Part shown: positions 55,677 through 63,846 of the stretch, piece by piece
Layout: every line of letters begins with the position of its first letter
Numbering within the stretch: the stretch's first letter is position 1
Origin: Ponticoccus alexandrii
Lineage (GTDB): Bacteria; Pseudomonadota; Alphaproteobacteria; Rhodobacterales; Rhodobacteraceae
Direction: 5' to 3'
DNA: 64,000 nucleotides
Assembly (NCBI RefSeq): GCF_016806125.1
Contig: NZ_CP047166.1
Location: 682,001 to 746,000 of the forward strand
The notes under the pieces: model-generated
Told to the model about the DNA's origin: nothing
What the model saw: only the letters and a program-made list of their open reading frames with translations
Database searches by the model: none
Program-made: the position numbers and the translations under genes

Positions 55677-56237
55677 ATGCCCAACATCGCCGAAGCCAAG
55701 ATCCTGATCATCTCGACCCACGGGTTCGAGCAATCCGAACTGGAATTCCCGCGTGACCAGCTGCGCGCCAAGGGTGCCGAGGTTCATGTCGCCACTCTGG
55801 ACGGCAAAGCCATCAAGGGCTGGGACGGCGACGACTGGGGCCGCGATGCCGAGGCCGATCTGAAGATCGCCGACGCCGATCCGACCCAGTATGACGCCGT
55901 GGTCATTCCCGGCGGTCAGATCAACCCCGACCTGCTTCGGGTCGAGGAGCCGGTGCTGGCGCTTGTCCGCGCCTTCGCAAAGGAGGGCAAGGTCATCGCC
56001 GCCGTCTGTCATGCGCCTTGGGTGCTGATCGAGGCGGACATCGTCTCGGGCCGCGAAGTGACTTCGTACAAGTCGATCAAGACCGACGTGGTGAACGCGG
56101 GCGGTCGCTGGATGGACGAGCCTGTCGTCTGCGACAGCGGCATCGTCACCAGCCGCAACCCGAACGATCTGAAGCACTTCGTGTCGAAGATCGTCGAGGA
56201 GATCGAGGAAGGTCGGCACAACAAGAAGGCCGCCTGA
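55677..56237 (+). CDS. DJ-1/PfpI-family protein
   Basis: The 186-residue protein has the nucleophile elbow AAVCHAPWVL near residue 107 and the family start KILIISTHGFEQSELEFP. VVIPGGQINPDLLR is near 75. It belongs to the PfpI/YhbO group linked to stress and repair of glycated or carbonyl-modified molecules, though the activity is debated. AAGGAG 10 bp upstream selects ATG 55677 over ATG 55653. Confidence 0.92.
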   Translation: MPNIAEAKILIISTHGFEQSELEFPRDQLRAKGAEVHVATLDGKAIKGWDGDDWGRDAEADLKIADADPTQYDAVVIPGGQINPDLLRVEEPVLALVRAFAKEGKVIAAVCHAPWVLIEADIVSGREVTSYKSIKTDVVNAGGRWMDEPVVCDSGIVTSRNPNDLKHFVSKIVEEIEEGRHNKKAA

Positions 56238-56263
56238 AGGCGGTCAGGTCCGACAGGGCTGAC

Positions 56264-56303
56264 AGGGGCGGTGTCCGGAGCGTCCGGGCAGCGCCCCTTT
56301 TTT
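56264..56303 (+). terminator. Rho-independent terminator after the DJ-1/PfpI gene
   Basis: The stem aggggcg / cgcccct encloses an inner tccgg..., then tttttt. It lies 27 bp after the stop. Confidence 0.85.
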
Positions 56304-56521
56304 GTTACGCAACGGATGTCCGACATTGCCGGGCCGTTGCGGGTCCGTGACTGCGGGTGCGGGACATCGGTATATAGTGGTGCCGGCACGATACGGCTCG
56401 GCACCAGCCTGTCCCGTGGCGGCGCCGGGGATTCTGTCCGGTGTCACCGGGGGCGCTTGCGGCCTGCGGCTGCGCCGCTGTGGTCGAAGCCTGTGGGGTA
56501 CATCGCGGTGCCGTTTACCTT

Positions 56522-56971
56522 TCACTCGACGGTGATGGTGATCATCTCCGACATCACCGGAGTGCTGTGGGGCACATGACCGGCGTCGCCCAGCACCAGT
56601 TGCAGGCTGTGCTCTCCGGGCGCGAGGTCCACCGTCACCTCGGTCTGGCCGCCGCCGAAGTGGCGGTGATGATCGTCGGCGGGCAGGCCGTTCAAGAGCT
56701 CCTCGGCGCCGCCCTCGCCTTCGCCCAGTGGCGGGCGGTCGATCAGAAGGTGGTGGTGGCCGGTCATCTCTTTCTCTGTCCCGGCGGGGGCGACGCCCAT
56801 ACCCCTCAGGCCAAAGACGATGGTGACGGGGCTGCTGACCCTGTCGCCATCGGAGAGATTTGCGAAATAGACGCTGGCGCCCTCTTCGGACGGGGTCGGG
56901 CCACCCTGCTGTGCCCAGACGGGCAGGGCGAGGGCCATTGCAAGGGCGGTGGCCAGGGCTCGGATCGACAT
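56522..56971 (-). CDS. DUF4399 periplasmic protein
   Basis: The 149-residue protein has a signal peptide (ALATALAMALALPVWAQ). The DUF4399 domain follows: VYFANLSDGDRVSSPVTIVFGL, GHHHLLIDRP, the HHRHFGGGQTEV segment, and LAPGEHSLQLVLGDAGHVPH. Conserved histidines suggest metal binding, unproven. AAGGAGGAG precedes ATG 56971. It is divergent from a LysR regulator. Confidence 0.9.
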   Translation of the reverse strand: MSIRALATALAMALALPVWAQQGGPTPSEEGASVYFANLSDGDRVSSPVTIVFGLRGMGVAPAGTEKEMTGHHHLLIDRPPLGEGEGGAEELLNGLPADDHHRHFGGGQTEVTVDLAPGEHSLQLVLGDAGHVPHSTPVMSEMITITVE

Positions 56972-57061
56972 GGGGAACTCCTCCTTTTCACGGATGTCTT
57001 CATAGGTGTCGCGCAGTCTAGCACGGCGCTGGCCGTTTCCCCGTCTTAAACAGAGCGCGCA

Positions 57062-57075
57062 AATACCGTCGTATT
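57062..57075. promoter_or_regulatory. Inverted repeat in the DUF4399/LysR divergent gap
   Basis: aatac-cgtc-gtatt is a perfect 5+5 inverted repeat centred in the 180-bp gap, in AT-richer DNA. It is a candidate binding site for the adjacent LysR protein. Confidence 0.42.
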
Positions 57076-57151
57076 GTCCGGCGCGCGCCCAACTGTAGCC
57101 CCAGTTCAGCATCATCAAGGGGACCAACGACGCGACTTGAAGGAGACCGGC

Positions 57152-58060
57152 ATGGATCGACTGACCGAGATGGAGGCCTTTGCCACGGTGGTGGATCAGG
57201 GCGGCTTTACCGACGCCGCGAAGAAGATGGGCATTTCCAAATCCGCGGTGTCCAAGCACGTGTCATCGCTGGAGGCGCGGCTGGGCGCCCGGCTGCTGAA
57301 CCGGACCACGCGGCGGGTGTCTCCGACCGAGATCGGGCTGGCCTATTACGACCGCGCCCGGCGGGTGCTGAACGACGCCGGAGAGGCGGATGCGCTGGTG
57401 ACCTCGATGCAATCGGCACCCTCGGGGCTGCTGCGGATCTCTGTGGCCACGGATTTCGGCGTGAACCACCTGAGCCCGGTGCTGGGCGAGTTCCTTGCCG
57501 AGTTCCCCGACATCACCGTGAACATGGTGCTGAACAACCGCTACGTCGAACTGATCAGCGAGGGTTTCGACATGGCTGTCAGAATCGGCGAGCTTGAGGA
57601 CAGCACGTTGCGCGCCCGCAAGCTGACAGAGACCACGAAGCGCATGATCGCCTCGCCCTCGTACTTTCAGAAATACGGGCGGCCCGGGCGGATCGACGAC
57701 CTGAACGAGCACAAGCTCTTGCACTATTCCAACCAATCCTCAGGCAACGTCTGGAAGCTGACCGCGCCCTCGGGCGAAAAGCGGCAGGTGCGCACGGCGG
57801 GCTGGTTGACGGTCAATGACGGGCAGTCGCTGCTGAACGCCTGTATCGCGGGTCTGGGGATCGCCTATCTGCCCTCTTACCTTTACGCCGAGGCGATGGA
57901 GGCCGGGCTGGTCGAGGATGCGATCCCCGATCTGCCGGTCGAGACGCAGGGCATCTACGCGGTCTATCCGCCGGGCCGCTTCACGCAGCCAAAGGTGCGC
58001 GCCTTCATCGATTTCCTGGTGCATGCCTTTGCCGAGAAGGGCCCGCACAGGTGGGAATAG
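57152..58060 (+). CDS. LysR-family regulator (CrgA/PecT-like subgroup)
   Basis: The 302-residue protein begins MDRLTEMEAFATVVDQGGFT, with AAKKMGISKSAVSKHVSSLEARLGARLLNRTTRRVSPTE as helix-turn-helix and linker, typical of the subgroup starting MDRL. The effector domain starts near residue 90. AAGGAG precedes ATG 57152. It is divergent from the DUF4399 gene. Confidence 0.93.
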   Translation: MDRLTEMEAFATVVDQGGFTDAAKKMGISKSAVSKHVSSLEARLGARLLNRTTRRVSPTEIGLAYYDRARRVLNDAGEADALVTSMQSAPSGLLRISVATDFGVNHLSPVLGEFLAEFPDITVNMVLNNRYVELISEGFDMAVRIGELEDSTLRARKLTETTKRMIASPSYFQKYGRPGRIDDLNEHKLLHYSNQSSGNVWKLTAPSGEKRQVRTAGWLTVNDGQSLLNACIAGLGIAYLPSYLYAEAMEAGLVEDAIPDLPVETQGIYAVYPPGRFTQPKVRAFIDFLVHAFAEKGPHRWE

Positions 58061-58145
58061 CCCCCCGCATTCACTGACTTCCCCCGCCCTGTTCAGGGAC
58101 ACCTTGACCCCCGGCCCCCGTGCCGGGGTTTCTTCTGTCGGCTGG

Positions 58146-58541
58146 TCAGGCGTGGCGCAGGGTCCGGGCGCCGTCGCGGGCAAAGACGTCGCGCGCGCTG
58201 GCGAAGCGGTCGAGCGCCTCGCGCGGGGCGGCCTGCTGCAGGGTCGCCAGAGCAGGGGCGCTGTCCGGGCGATGCGGCTGAGGTTGTGGCTGCGGACGGG
58301 GCCGCGCGGGGGGCGTTTTTGTTGCAGCTTCGGGCCTTGGCCGGTGCCAGCGCAGCGAGTCGTAGGCGTCGTTCAGCGCCGCCAGCTCGCGCGTCGCCGC
58401 CTCTGTTCCGTCGCCCTGCAGCACGCGGGGATAGAGCGCGCGGACCCGCTTCAGCCAGGTGCGGCGGATGGTGGCAAAATCGTCGAGGCGGGACACGCCG
58501 AGGGTCCGGTATGCCTGTTCGGGAACACTGCGTCTGCACAT
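58146..58541 (-). CDS. Degenerate J-domain-like protein
   Basis: The 131-residue protein begins with a J-domain-like region: YRTLGVSRLDDFATIRRTWLKRVRALYPRV, then ELAALNDAYDSLRWHR. The HPD tripeptide needed to stimulate DnaK is replaced by YPR. A Pro/Gln-rich linker (PARPRPQPQPQPHRP) and a short tail follow. AAGGAGG is 7 bp before ATG 58541. The function is unknown; it cannot act as a standard DnaJ. Confidence 0.7.
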   Translation of the reverse strand: MCRRSVPEQAYRTLGVSRLDDFATIRRTWLKRVRALYPRVLQGDGTEAATRELAALNDAYDSLRWHRPRPEAATKTPPARPRPQPQPQPHRPDSAPALATLQQAAPREALDRFASARDVFARDGARTLRHA

Positions 58542-58767
58542 CGGGGGCCTCCTTGGTCCTGTCCTCACCCGAATAGCCTGGCCCCCGCCGGTCCTTCGAA
58601 TGTGGTTCAAATATGTCATAAAGCGTACGGGCAGGGCGGGTCAGCCCAAATCCCGCCACAAAGTTAACGGTCCCGGTCCCGCAGCCGAGGCGCCGATGCC
58701 CCGCCCCGCCTTCGGGCCTTTCACTTTCACGGGGAAGGCCTAGGACGAAACCGCCCGGCCTCACCGG

Positions 58768-59697
58768 CTACTCGGTGGACAGAAGCACCGCCTCGACCCG
58801 GCGGTTGGCCTCGCGGCCCTCGGGGGTGAGGTTGCTGGCGACCGGGGCCATGTAGCCCGCGCCCTCTGCCGCGATCTGTGCCGGGTTGGTGCCGTGGCGC
58901 TCGCGCAGGTAGCGGACGGCGGATTGCGCGCGGCTCAGCGACACGGCGCGGTTGGCATCGAGAGAGCCGGTGGCGTCGGTATGGCCCACGATCAGCACCT
59001 TGCGGTTCGGGTTCAGGGCCAGCCAGTCGGCGATGGCGTCCAGCGAGGCGATCTCTTCGGTTTCCAGTTCCGACGACCCGAAGGCAAAGACCACGTCCGA
59101 CAGCACGGCAAAGCCCTGCTGTTCCAGCTGGCCGGGGATATCGCCGGGCGTGCCCAGCGGGCGCGGCGCAAGGGGCGCGGTGCCGGGGGTGGTCTGGGCC
59201 TCTCCACCGACGCGAATGATCTGGACGTAACTCATGGCGCTGTCGCGGCTGGCCAGGACCGATACGGCGCGCCCGTCCGGCGCAAGGGCCGAAACGAAGT
59301 GATAGGCGGTGAGGCTAACGAACATCTCGGGCGGCGGCAGCACCAGCGTGGCAAAGCGGAAGTCGAAGCCGCCGCAGGCCCGTGCCGGACAGTCCAGCAG
59401 GATTTCAAAGCCCGAGGCCCGCAGCGTGTCGCGGATCGGCGCGGCAAGCTGGAAGGGCGTTCGCTCGGCGCCGGGGATCTGCCAGGCCTCGACGCTGACA
59501 CGGCCCTCGGCGCGGCGCACCGGCAGGGCGCCGTCGGCAAAGGGTCCCGTGGGCAGGGCATAGGCGCCCGGGTCCTGAACGGTGGCAAAGCCCCGTTCCG
59601 CGCTTTCGGGCAGGGGCAGGTCCTGCGCGGCGGCGCCGCCCGCCATGACGGCGCAGAGCGCGAAGACCCTAGCGCGCCTGCGCGTGATATTCGTCAT
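58768..59697 (-). CDS. OmpA-family protein
   Basis: The 309-residue protein has a signal peptide (ARVFALCAVMAGGAAAQ) and a beta-rich N-terminal half. The C-terminal OmpA domain starts near residue 200 (VVFAFGSSELETEEIASLDAIADWL), with VGHTDATGSLDANRAVSLSRAQ and REANRRVEAVLL. It probably links the outer membrane or periplasm to peptidoglycan. Its start overlaps the AhpD-like gene by 29 bp, so it is the last gene of a minus-strand operon. Confidence 0.92.
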   Translation of the reverse strand: MTNITRRRARVFALCAVMAGGAAAQDLPLPESAERGFATVQDPGAYALPTGPFADGALPVRRAEGRVSVEAWQIPGAERTPFQLAAPIRDTLRASGFEILLDCPARACGGFDFRFATLVLPPPEMFVSLTAYHFVSALAPDGRAVSVLASRDSAMSYVQIIRVGGEAQTTPGTAPLAPRPLGTPGDIPGQLEQQGFAVLSDVVFAFGSSELETEEIASLDAIADWLALNPNRKVLIVGHTDATGSLDANRAVSLSRAQSAVRYLRERHGTNPAQIAAEGAGYMAPVASNLTPEGREANRRVEAVLLSTE

Positions 59698-60241
59698 TCG
59701 GCCGCATATCGGTGGCCGAGGCCACGCGGTTGCTCATGTTGAAGAAGCCCGCGACATTGGCGATGTCCCAGATGTCGCGCTCGGAAAAGCCCGCGTCCCG
59801 CAGGGATTCGCGGTCGTATTCGCCGATCTCGGCGCTGTTTTTCGTCATCTTCTCGGCAAAGTGCAGCATGGCGCGCTGCCGGTGTTTCAGGTCCGCGACG
59901 CGCCAGTTCATCACCAGCATCTCGCCCAGCTTCGGGTCGCCCGACAGTTCGCGCACGGCGGCGCCATGGGCGGTCAGGCAGTAGTAGCAGCGGTTCACGG
60001 ATGAGACGACAACGGCGATCATCTCGCGTTCCAGCTTGCTCAGCCCGCTGTCCGCCAGCATCAGCTCGTTGTAGAGGCCCGAGAAGGCGTTCAGCTTGTC
60101 GATGTCGAAGGCATGCGCCTTCAGGACATTGGGGACCATGCCCAGCTTGTCCTGACAGATGTCGAAGAACTTCTGCGTCGGCTCGGGCAGGGGGTCGACC
60201 ATCGGCAGGTTCAGCGCGGTGGGGAGGGTGTCGTCGGTCAC
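59669..60241 (-). CDS. AhpD-like alkylhydroperoxidase-family protein (peroxidase-related)
   Basis: The 190-residue protein has the redox pair Cys85/Cys88 in SSVNRCYYCLTAHG and the sequence LSKLEREMIAVVVSS. YDRESLRDAGFSERDIWDIANVAGFFN is typical of the uncharacterised peroxidase-related subgroup. The start is GTG 60241, because GTGA overlaps the GNAT stop by 4 bp. A role in peroxide or thiol chemistry is likely; a partner reductase is not seen. Confidence 0.88.
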   Translation of the reverse strand: MTDDTLPTALNLPMVDPLPEPTQKFFDICQDKLGMVPNVLKAHAFDIDKLNAFSGLYNELMLADSGLSKLEREMIAVVVSSVNRCYYCLTAHGAAVRELSGDPKLGEMLVMNWRVADLKHRQRAMLHFAEKMTKNSAEIGEYDRESLRDAGFSERDIWDIANVAGFFNMSNRVASATDMRPNDEYHAQAR

Positions 60242-60978
60242 GGGGTCTCTCTGTCTGCGTCCTTCAGGATGCGGTAATGGTAGTGTCCGGCACGCGCCAT
60301 GTTCAAGCTGTCGTAAAGCCCCGCTGCGCGGTCGTTCGCCTGCGTCACCAGAACGGCGATCTCGGTCGCGCCGTGGTCGCGGGCCCAAAGCGCGGCGCTG
60401 CGCATCATCCAGCCGCCCAGACCCTTGCCGCGATGGGCGGGCGCGACTTCCAGCGCATGCACCATGGCAAGGCCGTCGTGGATGGCGCAGAACCCGGCAC
60501 CCGCGGGGCTGTCGCTGACCCGCCCGAACAGGCCGGTCTTCGGACCCCTCACGCGGTTCATGACGCGCTGGCGCCCCTCGCCGATGCCGGCCTCCTGCCA
60601 AAGCTCGCGCATGATCGCCAGAGGCTCCCAGATGGTAAAGGCGCAGACCCGGGGCAGGCGCTTGTCGCAGAGCGCCTCGATGGGGGCGATGCGGATGTCG
60701 GTGGGGTCGGTCAGGATGTATCCGGCGCCGGCAAGGGCGCTGTCCAGCGCCTCGTCACCGGGACGGATCTGGAAAAGCGGTGGCTGGCCCATCAGCTGCA
60801 TGGCCTTCTCGGCGGCGCCGAGGTCGTCGGCCTGCCATGCGGCCCGCGCGGTCGCGGCCGAGACCCGCTTGCCGCCGCCGCGCCCTTCGCGCAGTGTCCA
60901 CGGCCCGGCCTCGACAAGGCTGGCGGCGGGCCATGTGGCCTGTATCGCGTCGAAAAGGCGGCGGGTCTCGGCGGGCAT
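60238..60978 (-). CDS. GNAT-family N-acetyltransferase
   Basis: The protein is about 246 residues with two GNAT-like halves. The C-terminal half has the acetyl-CoA motif VAPAHRGKGLGGWMMRSAAL near residue 190 and VLVTQANDRAAGLYDSLNM. ATG 60978 gives a family-like N-terminus; ATG 61038 is an alternative only 4 bp after the cinA-like stop. It is coupled to the AhpD-like gene. The substrate is unknown. Confidence 0.87.
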   Translation of the reverse strand: MPAETRRLFDAIQATWPAASLVEAGPWTLREGRGGGKRVSAATARAAWQADDLGAAEKAMQLMGQPPLFQIRPGDEALDSALAGAGYILTDPTDIRIAPIEALCDKRLPRVCAFTIWEPLAIMRELWQEAGIGEGRQRVMNRVRGPKTGLFGRVSDSPAGAGFCAIHDGLAMVHALEVAPAHRGKGLGGWMMRSAALWARDHGATEIAVLVTQANDRAAGLYDSLNMARAGHYHYRILKDADRETP

Positions 60979-61042
60979 GGTCACCGGGTCACTGGGGCGG
61001 TCCTCCCGGTTATGGGGCGCTCTCGCACCGCTGTCCATCGGG

Positions 61043-61774
61043 TTACGCCCGGGCGTCCGGGAAAAGCGCCGCAAGCCGTGTCATCGCGGCGTCGATGCGC
61101 GCCCCGTCGGTGCCCCGGCAGACCACGTTGGCGCCGTAGACGCCGTCCTTCTGGAACGGGTAGGAGCCGAACTGCAGGTCCGCGAATTCCTCGGCGAGAT
61201 CCGAGAGCGGCCCGGCGATGTCCCCCTCGCCGCGCTGGATGCGCAGGGTCTGCGACAGCAGCGGCTCTCCGCCCGTCAGGGTCGGCAGGACGCTGGCCAC
61301 CATGGCCTGAAAGACGGCGGGCACCCCGGCCATGACATGCACGTTGCCGATGGTGAAGCCGGGCGCGATGCTGACCGGGTTCTCGATCAGGACGGCGGTG
61401 TCCGGGATGCGCGCCATGCGCTGGCGCGCGGCGTTGAACTCCGACCCCTGCCGGTCGTAATGCGCCTGCAAGAGCGCGCGGGCGTCGTCGCGGATGCCGA
61501 TCGACACGCCGAAGGCCTCGGCCACCGCGTCGGCGGTGATGTCGTCATGGGTCGGCCCGATCCCGCCCGAGGTGACGACGGTGTCGTAGCGCGCCCGCAG
61601 CGCGTTCAGCGCCTCGACGATGGCGGCGCGGTCGTCCGAGACCATGCGCGCCTCGCGCAGGTCGACCCCATGCTTGGTGAACTCCTGCGCGAGGTAGTTC
61701 ATGTTGGAATCGCGGGTCCTGCCAGAGAGGATCTCGTCCCCGATGACAAGCATGGCGGCGGTCGGGTTGGGCAT
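61043..61774 (-). CDS. Molybdopterin-binding/CinA N-domain-like protein
   Basis: The 243-residue MoCF_biosynth-fold protein has MLVIGDEILSGRTRDSN near residue 8, VTSGGIGPTHDDITADAVAEA near 66, and VHVMAGVPAVFQAM near 146. It lacks the nicotinamide-deamidase C-domain of full CinA. Activity on ADP-ribose or molybdopterin is possible. AAGGAG precedes ATG 61774. It is the first gene of the minus-strand operon and divergent from sfsA. Confidence 0.9.
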   Translation of the reverse strand: MPNPTAAMLVIGDEILSGRTRDSNMNYLAQEFTKHGVDLREARMVSDDRAAIVEALNALRARYDTVVTSGGIGPTHDDITADAVAEAFGVSIGIRDDARALLQAHYDRQGSEFNAARQRMARIPDTAVLIENPVSIAPGFTIGNVHVMAGVPAVFQAMVASVLPTLTGGEPLLSQTLRIQRGEGDIAGPLSDLAEEFADLQFGSYPFQKDGVYGANVVCRGTDGARIDAAMTRLAALFPDARA

Positions 61775-61819
61775 GGCGGCTCCTTGGCCTTGGTTGCGTT
61801 ACGGTATAGGGCCGGGACC

Positions 61820-62524
61820 ATGCGCTTTCAAACCGATCTGGTGCCCGCGCGGCTGATCCGCCGCTACAAACGCTTCCTCGCCGACTGCCTGCTCGACGAC
61901 GGGCGCGAGGTCACGGCCCATGTCGCCAATCCCGGCTCGATGCTGGGGCTGAAGGACGAGGGACAGCGCATCTGGCTGGAGCCCAACGACGACCCTAAGA
62001 AAAAGCTGAAATGGGCCTGGCGGCTGGTCGAACATCCGGGCGGGCATTTCACCGGCGTCGACACCGGTGTGCCCAACCGGATGCTGAAGGCCGCGCTGAT
62101 GGCCGGAGAGGTTCCGGGCCTGCAGGGCTACGATCTGGTCCGCCCCGAGGTGAAATACGGCCAGAACAGCCGCATCGATTTCCTGCTGACGGGCGACGGC
62201 CCCGACACCTATGTCGAGGTGAAGTCCGTGACCCTCTCGCGCAGCCCCGGCCTCGCCGAATTCCCCGACAGTGTGACCGCGCGGGGTGCAAAGCACCTTG
62301 CGGAACTGGCGCAGGTGGCGGGGCAGGGCGCCCGCGCCGTGATGCTCTACCTCGTGCAGCGCACCGACATCACCGCCGTCACCCTCGCCGCCGACCTTGA
62401 CCCCGCCTATGCGCGCGCCTTCACACAGGCGCAGGCCGCCGGCGTCGAAGTCCTTGCCTTCGGTTGCCGGATCACACCGCAAGACGTCACCCTCGGCCCC
62501 CCCCTGCCGTTCCGGGCGCCGTAA
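61820..62524 (+). CDS. sfsA: SfsA-family DNA-binding/nuclease-fold protein
   Basis: The 234-residue protein has an N-terminal OB-like part (LIRRYKRFLADC near residue 12, AHVANPGSM near 32) and a restriction-endonuclease-like core (NSRIDFLLTG near 115, YVEVKSVTL near 132). PDSVTARGAKHL near 150 follows. The D...ExK triad is intact. SfsA was named for sugar-fermentation stimulation in E. coli; its cellular role is unclear. ATG 61820 is used. Confidence 0.95.
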   Translation: MRFQTDLVPARLIRRYKRFLADCLLDDGREVTAHVANPGSMLGLKDEGQRIWLEPNDDPKKKLKWAWRLVEHPGGHFTGVDTGVPNRMLKAALMAGEVPGLQGYDLVRPEVKYGQNSRIDFLLTGDGPDTYVEVKSVTLSRSPGLAEFPDSVTARGAKHLAELAQVAGQGARAVMLYLVQRTDITAVTLAADLDPAYARAFTQAQAAGVEVLAFGCRITPQDVTLGPPLPFRAP

Positions 62525-62538
62525 TCACACAACCCCCG

Positions 62539-62602
62539 TTTCTTCTGTCCGGAAATATCCCGGGGGGAGCGCAGCGGGGGGCAGAGCCCCCTCCGACCTG
62601 CA
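62539..62602 (+). repeat. Type-B intergenic repeat, copy 3
   Basis: tttcttctgtccggaaatat leads to cccggggggagcgcagcggg, then gggcagagccccct. It lies 15 bp after sfsA, between convergent sfsA and the pyrophosphatase. The remaining gap to 62717 has no gene. Confidence 0.78.
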
Positions 62603-62717
62603 AGTCAGGCGCTCCGACCTCCGAGCCGACGCACCACCCACGCAAGGCTAACGTCCCCGCCGCGCAACGACACGCAAACCGGTCGCTGCAGGCCCCGCAC
62701 CACCCCGTCCGCCCATG

Positions 62718-62748
62718 AAAAAGGGCGCCCCGCATCGGCAGGGCGCCC
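62718..62748 (-). terminator. Rho-independent terminator of the pyrophosphatase gene
   Basis: On the minus strand the stem gggcgccc / gggcgccc with a 10-base loop is followed by TTTTT. It lies 24 bp after the stop. Confidence 0.9.
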
Positions 62749-62771
62749 GTGCCTCACGATCCCGGAAAGGC

Positions 62772-63692
62772 TCAGACCTTCAGGTTCGGGATGATCTGTT
62801 TCTTGCGGCTCATGATGCCCGGCAGAACGACCGTGTCGCCCGTGACTGTGGCGCCAAAGCTTTTCTCGGCCACGCCCTTCACGAGATCGTTCGGAACCAG
62901 CAGCGTGGCCTCTTCCTTCAGGATGTCCACGACGAAGAGCAGCACCTGATCGACGCCATCCTCGGCGGCGACGGTCTTGAAGCTTTCCATCAGGCTGTCC
63001 TTGCGGCCCAGCGGGATCTCGGGCGCGGTCGTCTCAAGGACCGAGACGCGGAACTTGGTGCCCTCGACCTCGTATTCCTTGCTGTCCATGCGGATCAGCT
63101 CGGCGTCGGAGAAGGCGGAGACGTCGGACTTCGCGGCGAACATCTCGGCGGCGAAACCCGAGAGGTCGACGCCCAGATCCCCGGCCAGCGCCTCGGCGAC
63201 GGCGCGGTCTTCCTGCGTCGTGGTGGGCGAGCGGAACTCCAGCGTGTCGGACAGGATGCAGGTCAGCATCGCGCCCTTGATGGCGCGGGGCGCCTGCGCG
63301 AGGTCGTTGCCGATCATCTTGTGCATGATCGTGGCGGTGCAGGCCAGCGGCTCGATGCGGATGTCGATGGGGCCCTTGGTTTCCAGCCCGCCGACCAGCT
63401 TGTGGTGGTCGATGATGGCGCGGATGTCGGCGTTGTTGACCCCGGCGGGCAGCTCGGCGGGGTTGTTGGTGTCGACGATCACCACCGGCGCATCCGCCTC
63501 GACGTCGCCGATGATCTCGGGCTTGTCGAGACCCCAGTGCGTCAGCATGAAGGCGGCCTCGGTGTTGGGCTCGCCTAGAAGGACGGGCTTGGCCGCCTCG
63601 CCCTTGATCTCGTTGAGGTACCAGGCCCAGATGATCGGGCTGCCGGTGCTGTCGGTGTCGGGGCTCTTGTGGCCGAAAACCTGGATGGTCAT
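62772..63692 (-). CDS. ppaC: Manganese-dependent inorganic pyrophosphatase (DHH family II)
   Basis: The 306-residue enzyme hydrolyses pyrophosphate to phosphate. Metal motifs are GHKSPDTDS near residue 7, VDTNNP near 73 and IDHHKLVGG near 95; the C-terminal DHHA2 domain has LGRKDSLMESFK and MSRKKQIIPNL. GAGGA precedes ATG 63692. No CBS insert is present, so allosteric nucleotide control is not expected. Confidence 0.96.
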   Translation of the reverse strand: MTIQVFGHKSPDTDSTGSPIIWAWYLNEIKGEAAKPVLLGEPNTEAAFMLTHWGLDKPEIIGDVEADAPVVIVDTNNPAELPAGVNNADIRAIIDHHKLVGGLETKGPIDIRIEPLACTATIMHKMIGNDLAQAPRAIKGAMLTCILSDTLEFRSPTTTQEDRAVAEALAGDLGVDLSGFAAEMFAAKSDVSAFSDAELIRMDSKEYEVEGTKFRVSVLETTAPEIPLGRKDSLMESFKTVAAEDGVDQVLLFVVDILKEEATLLVPNDLVKGVAEKSFGATVTGDTVVLPGIMSRKKQIIPNLKV

Positions 63693-63792
63693 GGAAAGTC
63701 CTCGTTGACGCGGAATTTGCGCGCCTTCTAGCGAGGGCTTCGCGCCTTGTCACCCCGACGCTGTGGGGTGCGACCTTGGTGCAGGGCGGGGG

Positions 63793-63835
63793 CAAGCGGC
63801 TTTGAAGCCGCTTGCAAGGCGCTTCGAAGCGCCTT
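63793..63835 (-). terminator. Two adjacent hairpins after alkB
   Basis: 63793-63814 has the stem caagcggct / agccgcttg (loop ttga). 63816-63835 is aaggcgcttcgaagcgcctt, a perfect palindrome. Both lie within 55 bp after the alkB stop on its strand. There is no long T run; they probably mark the transcript end. Confidence 0.6.
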
Positions 63836-63846
63836 TCCCCCATGCC

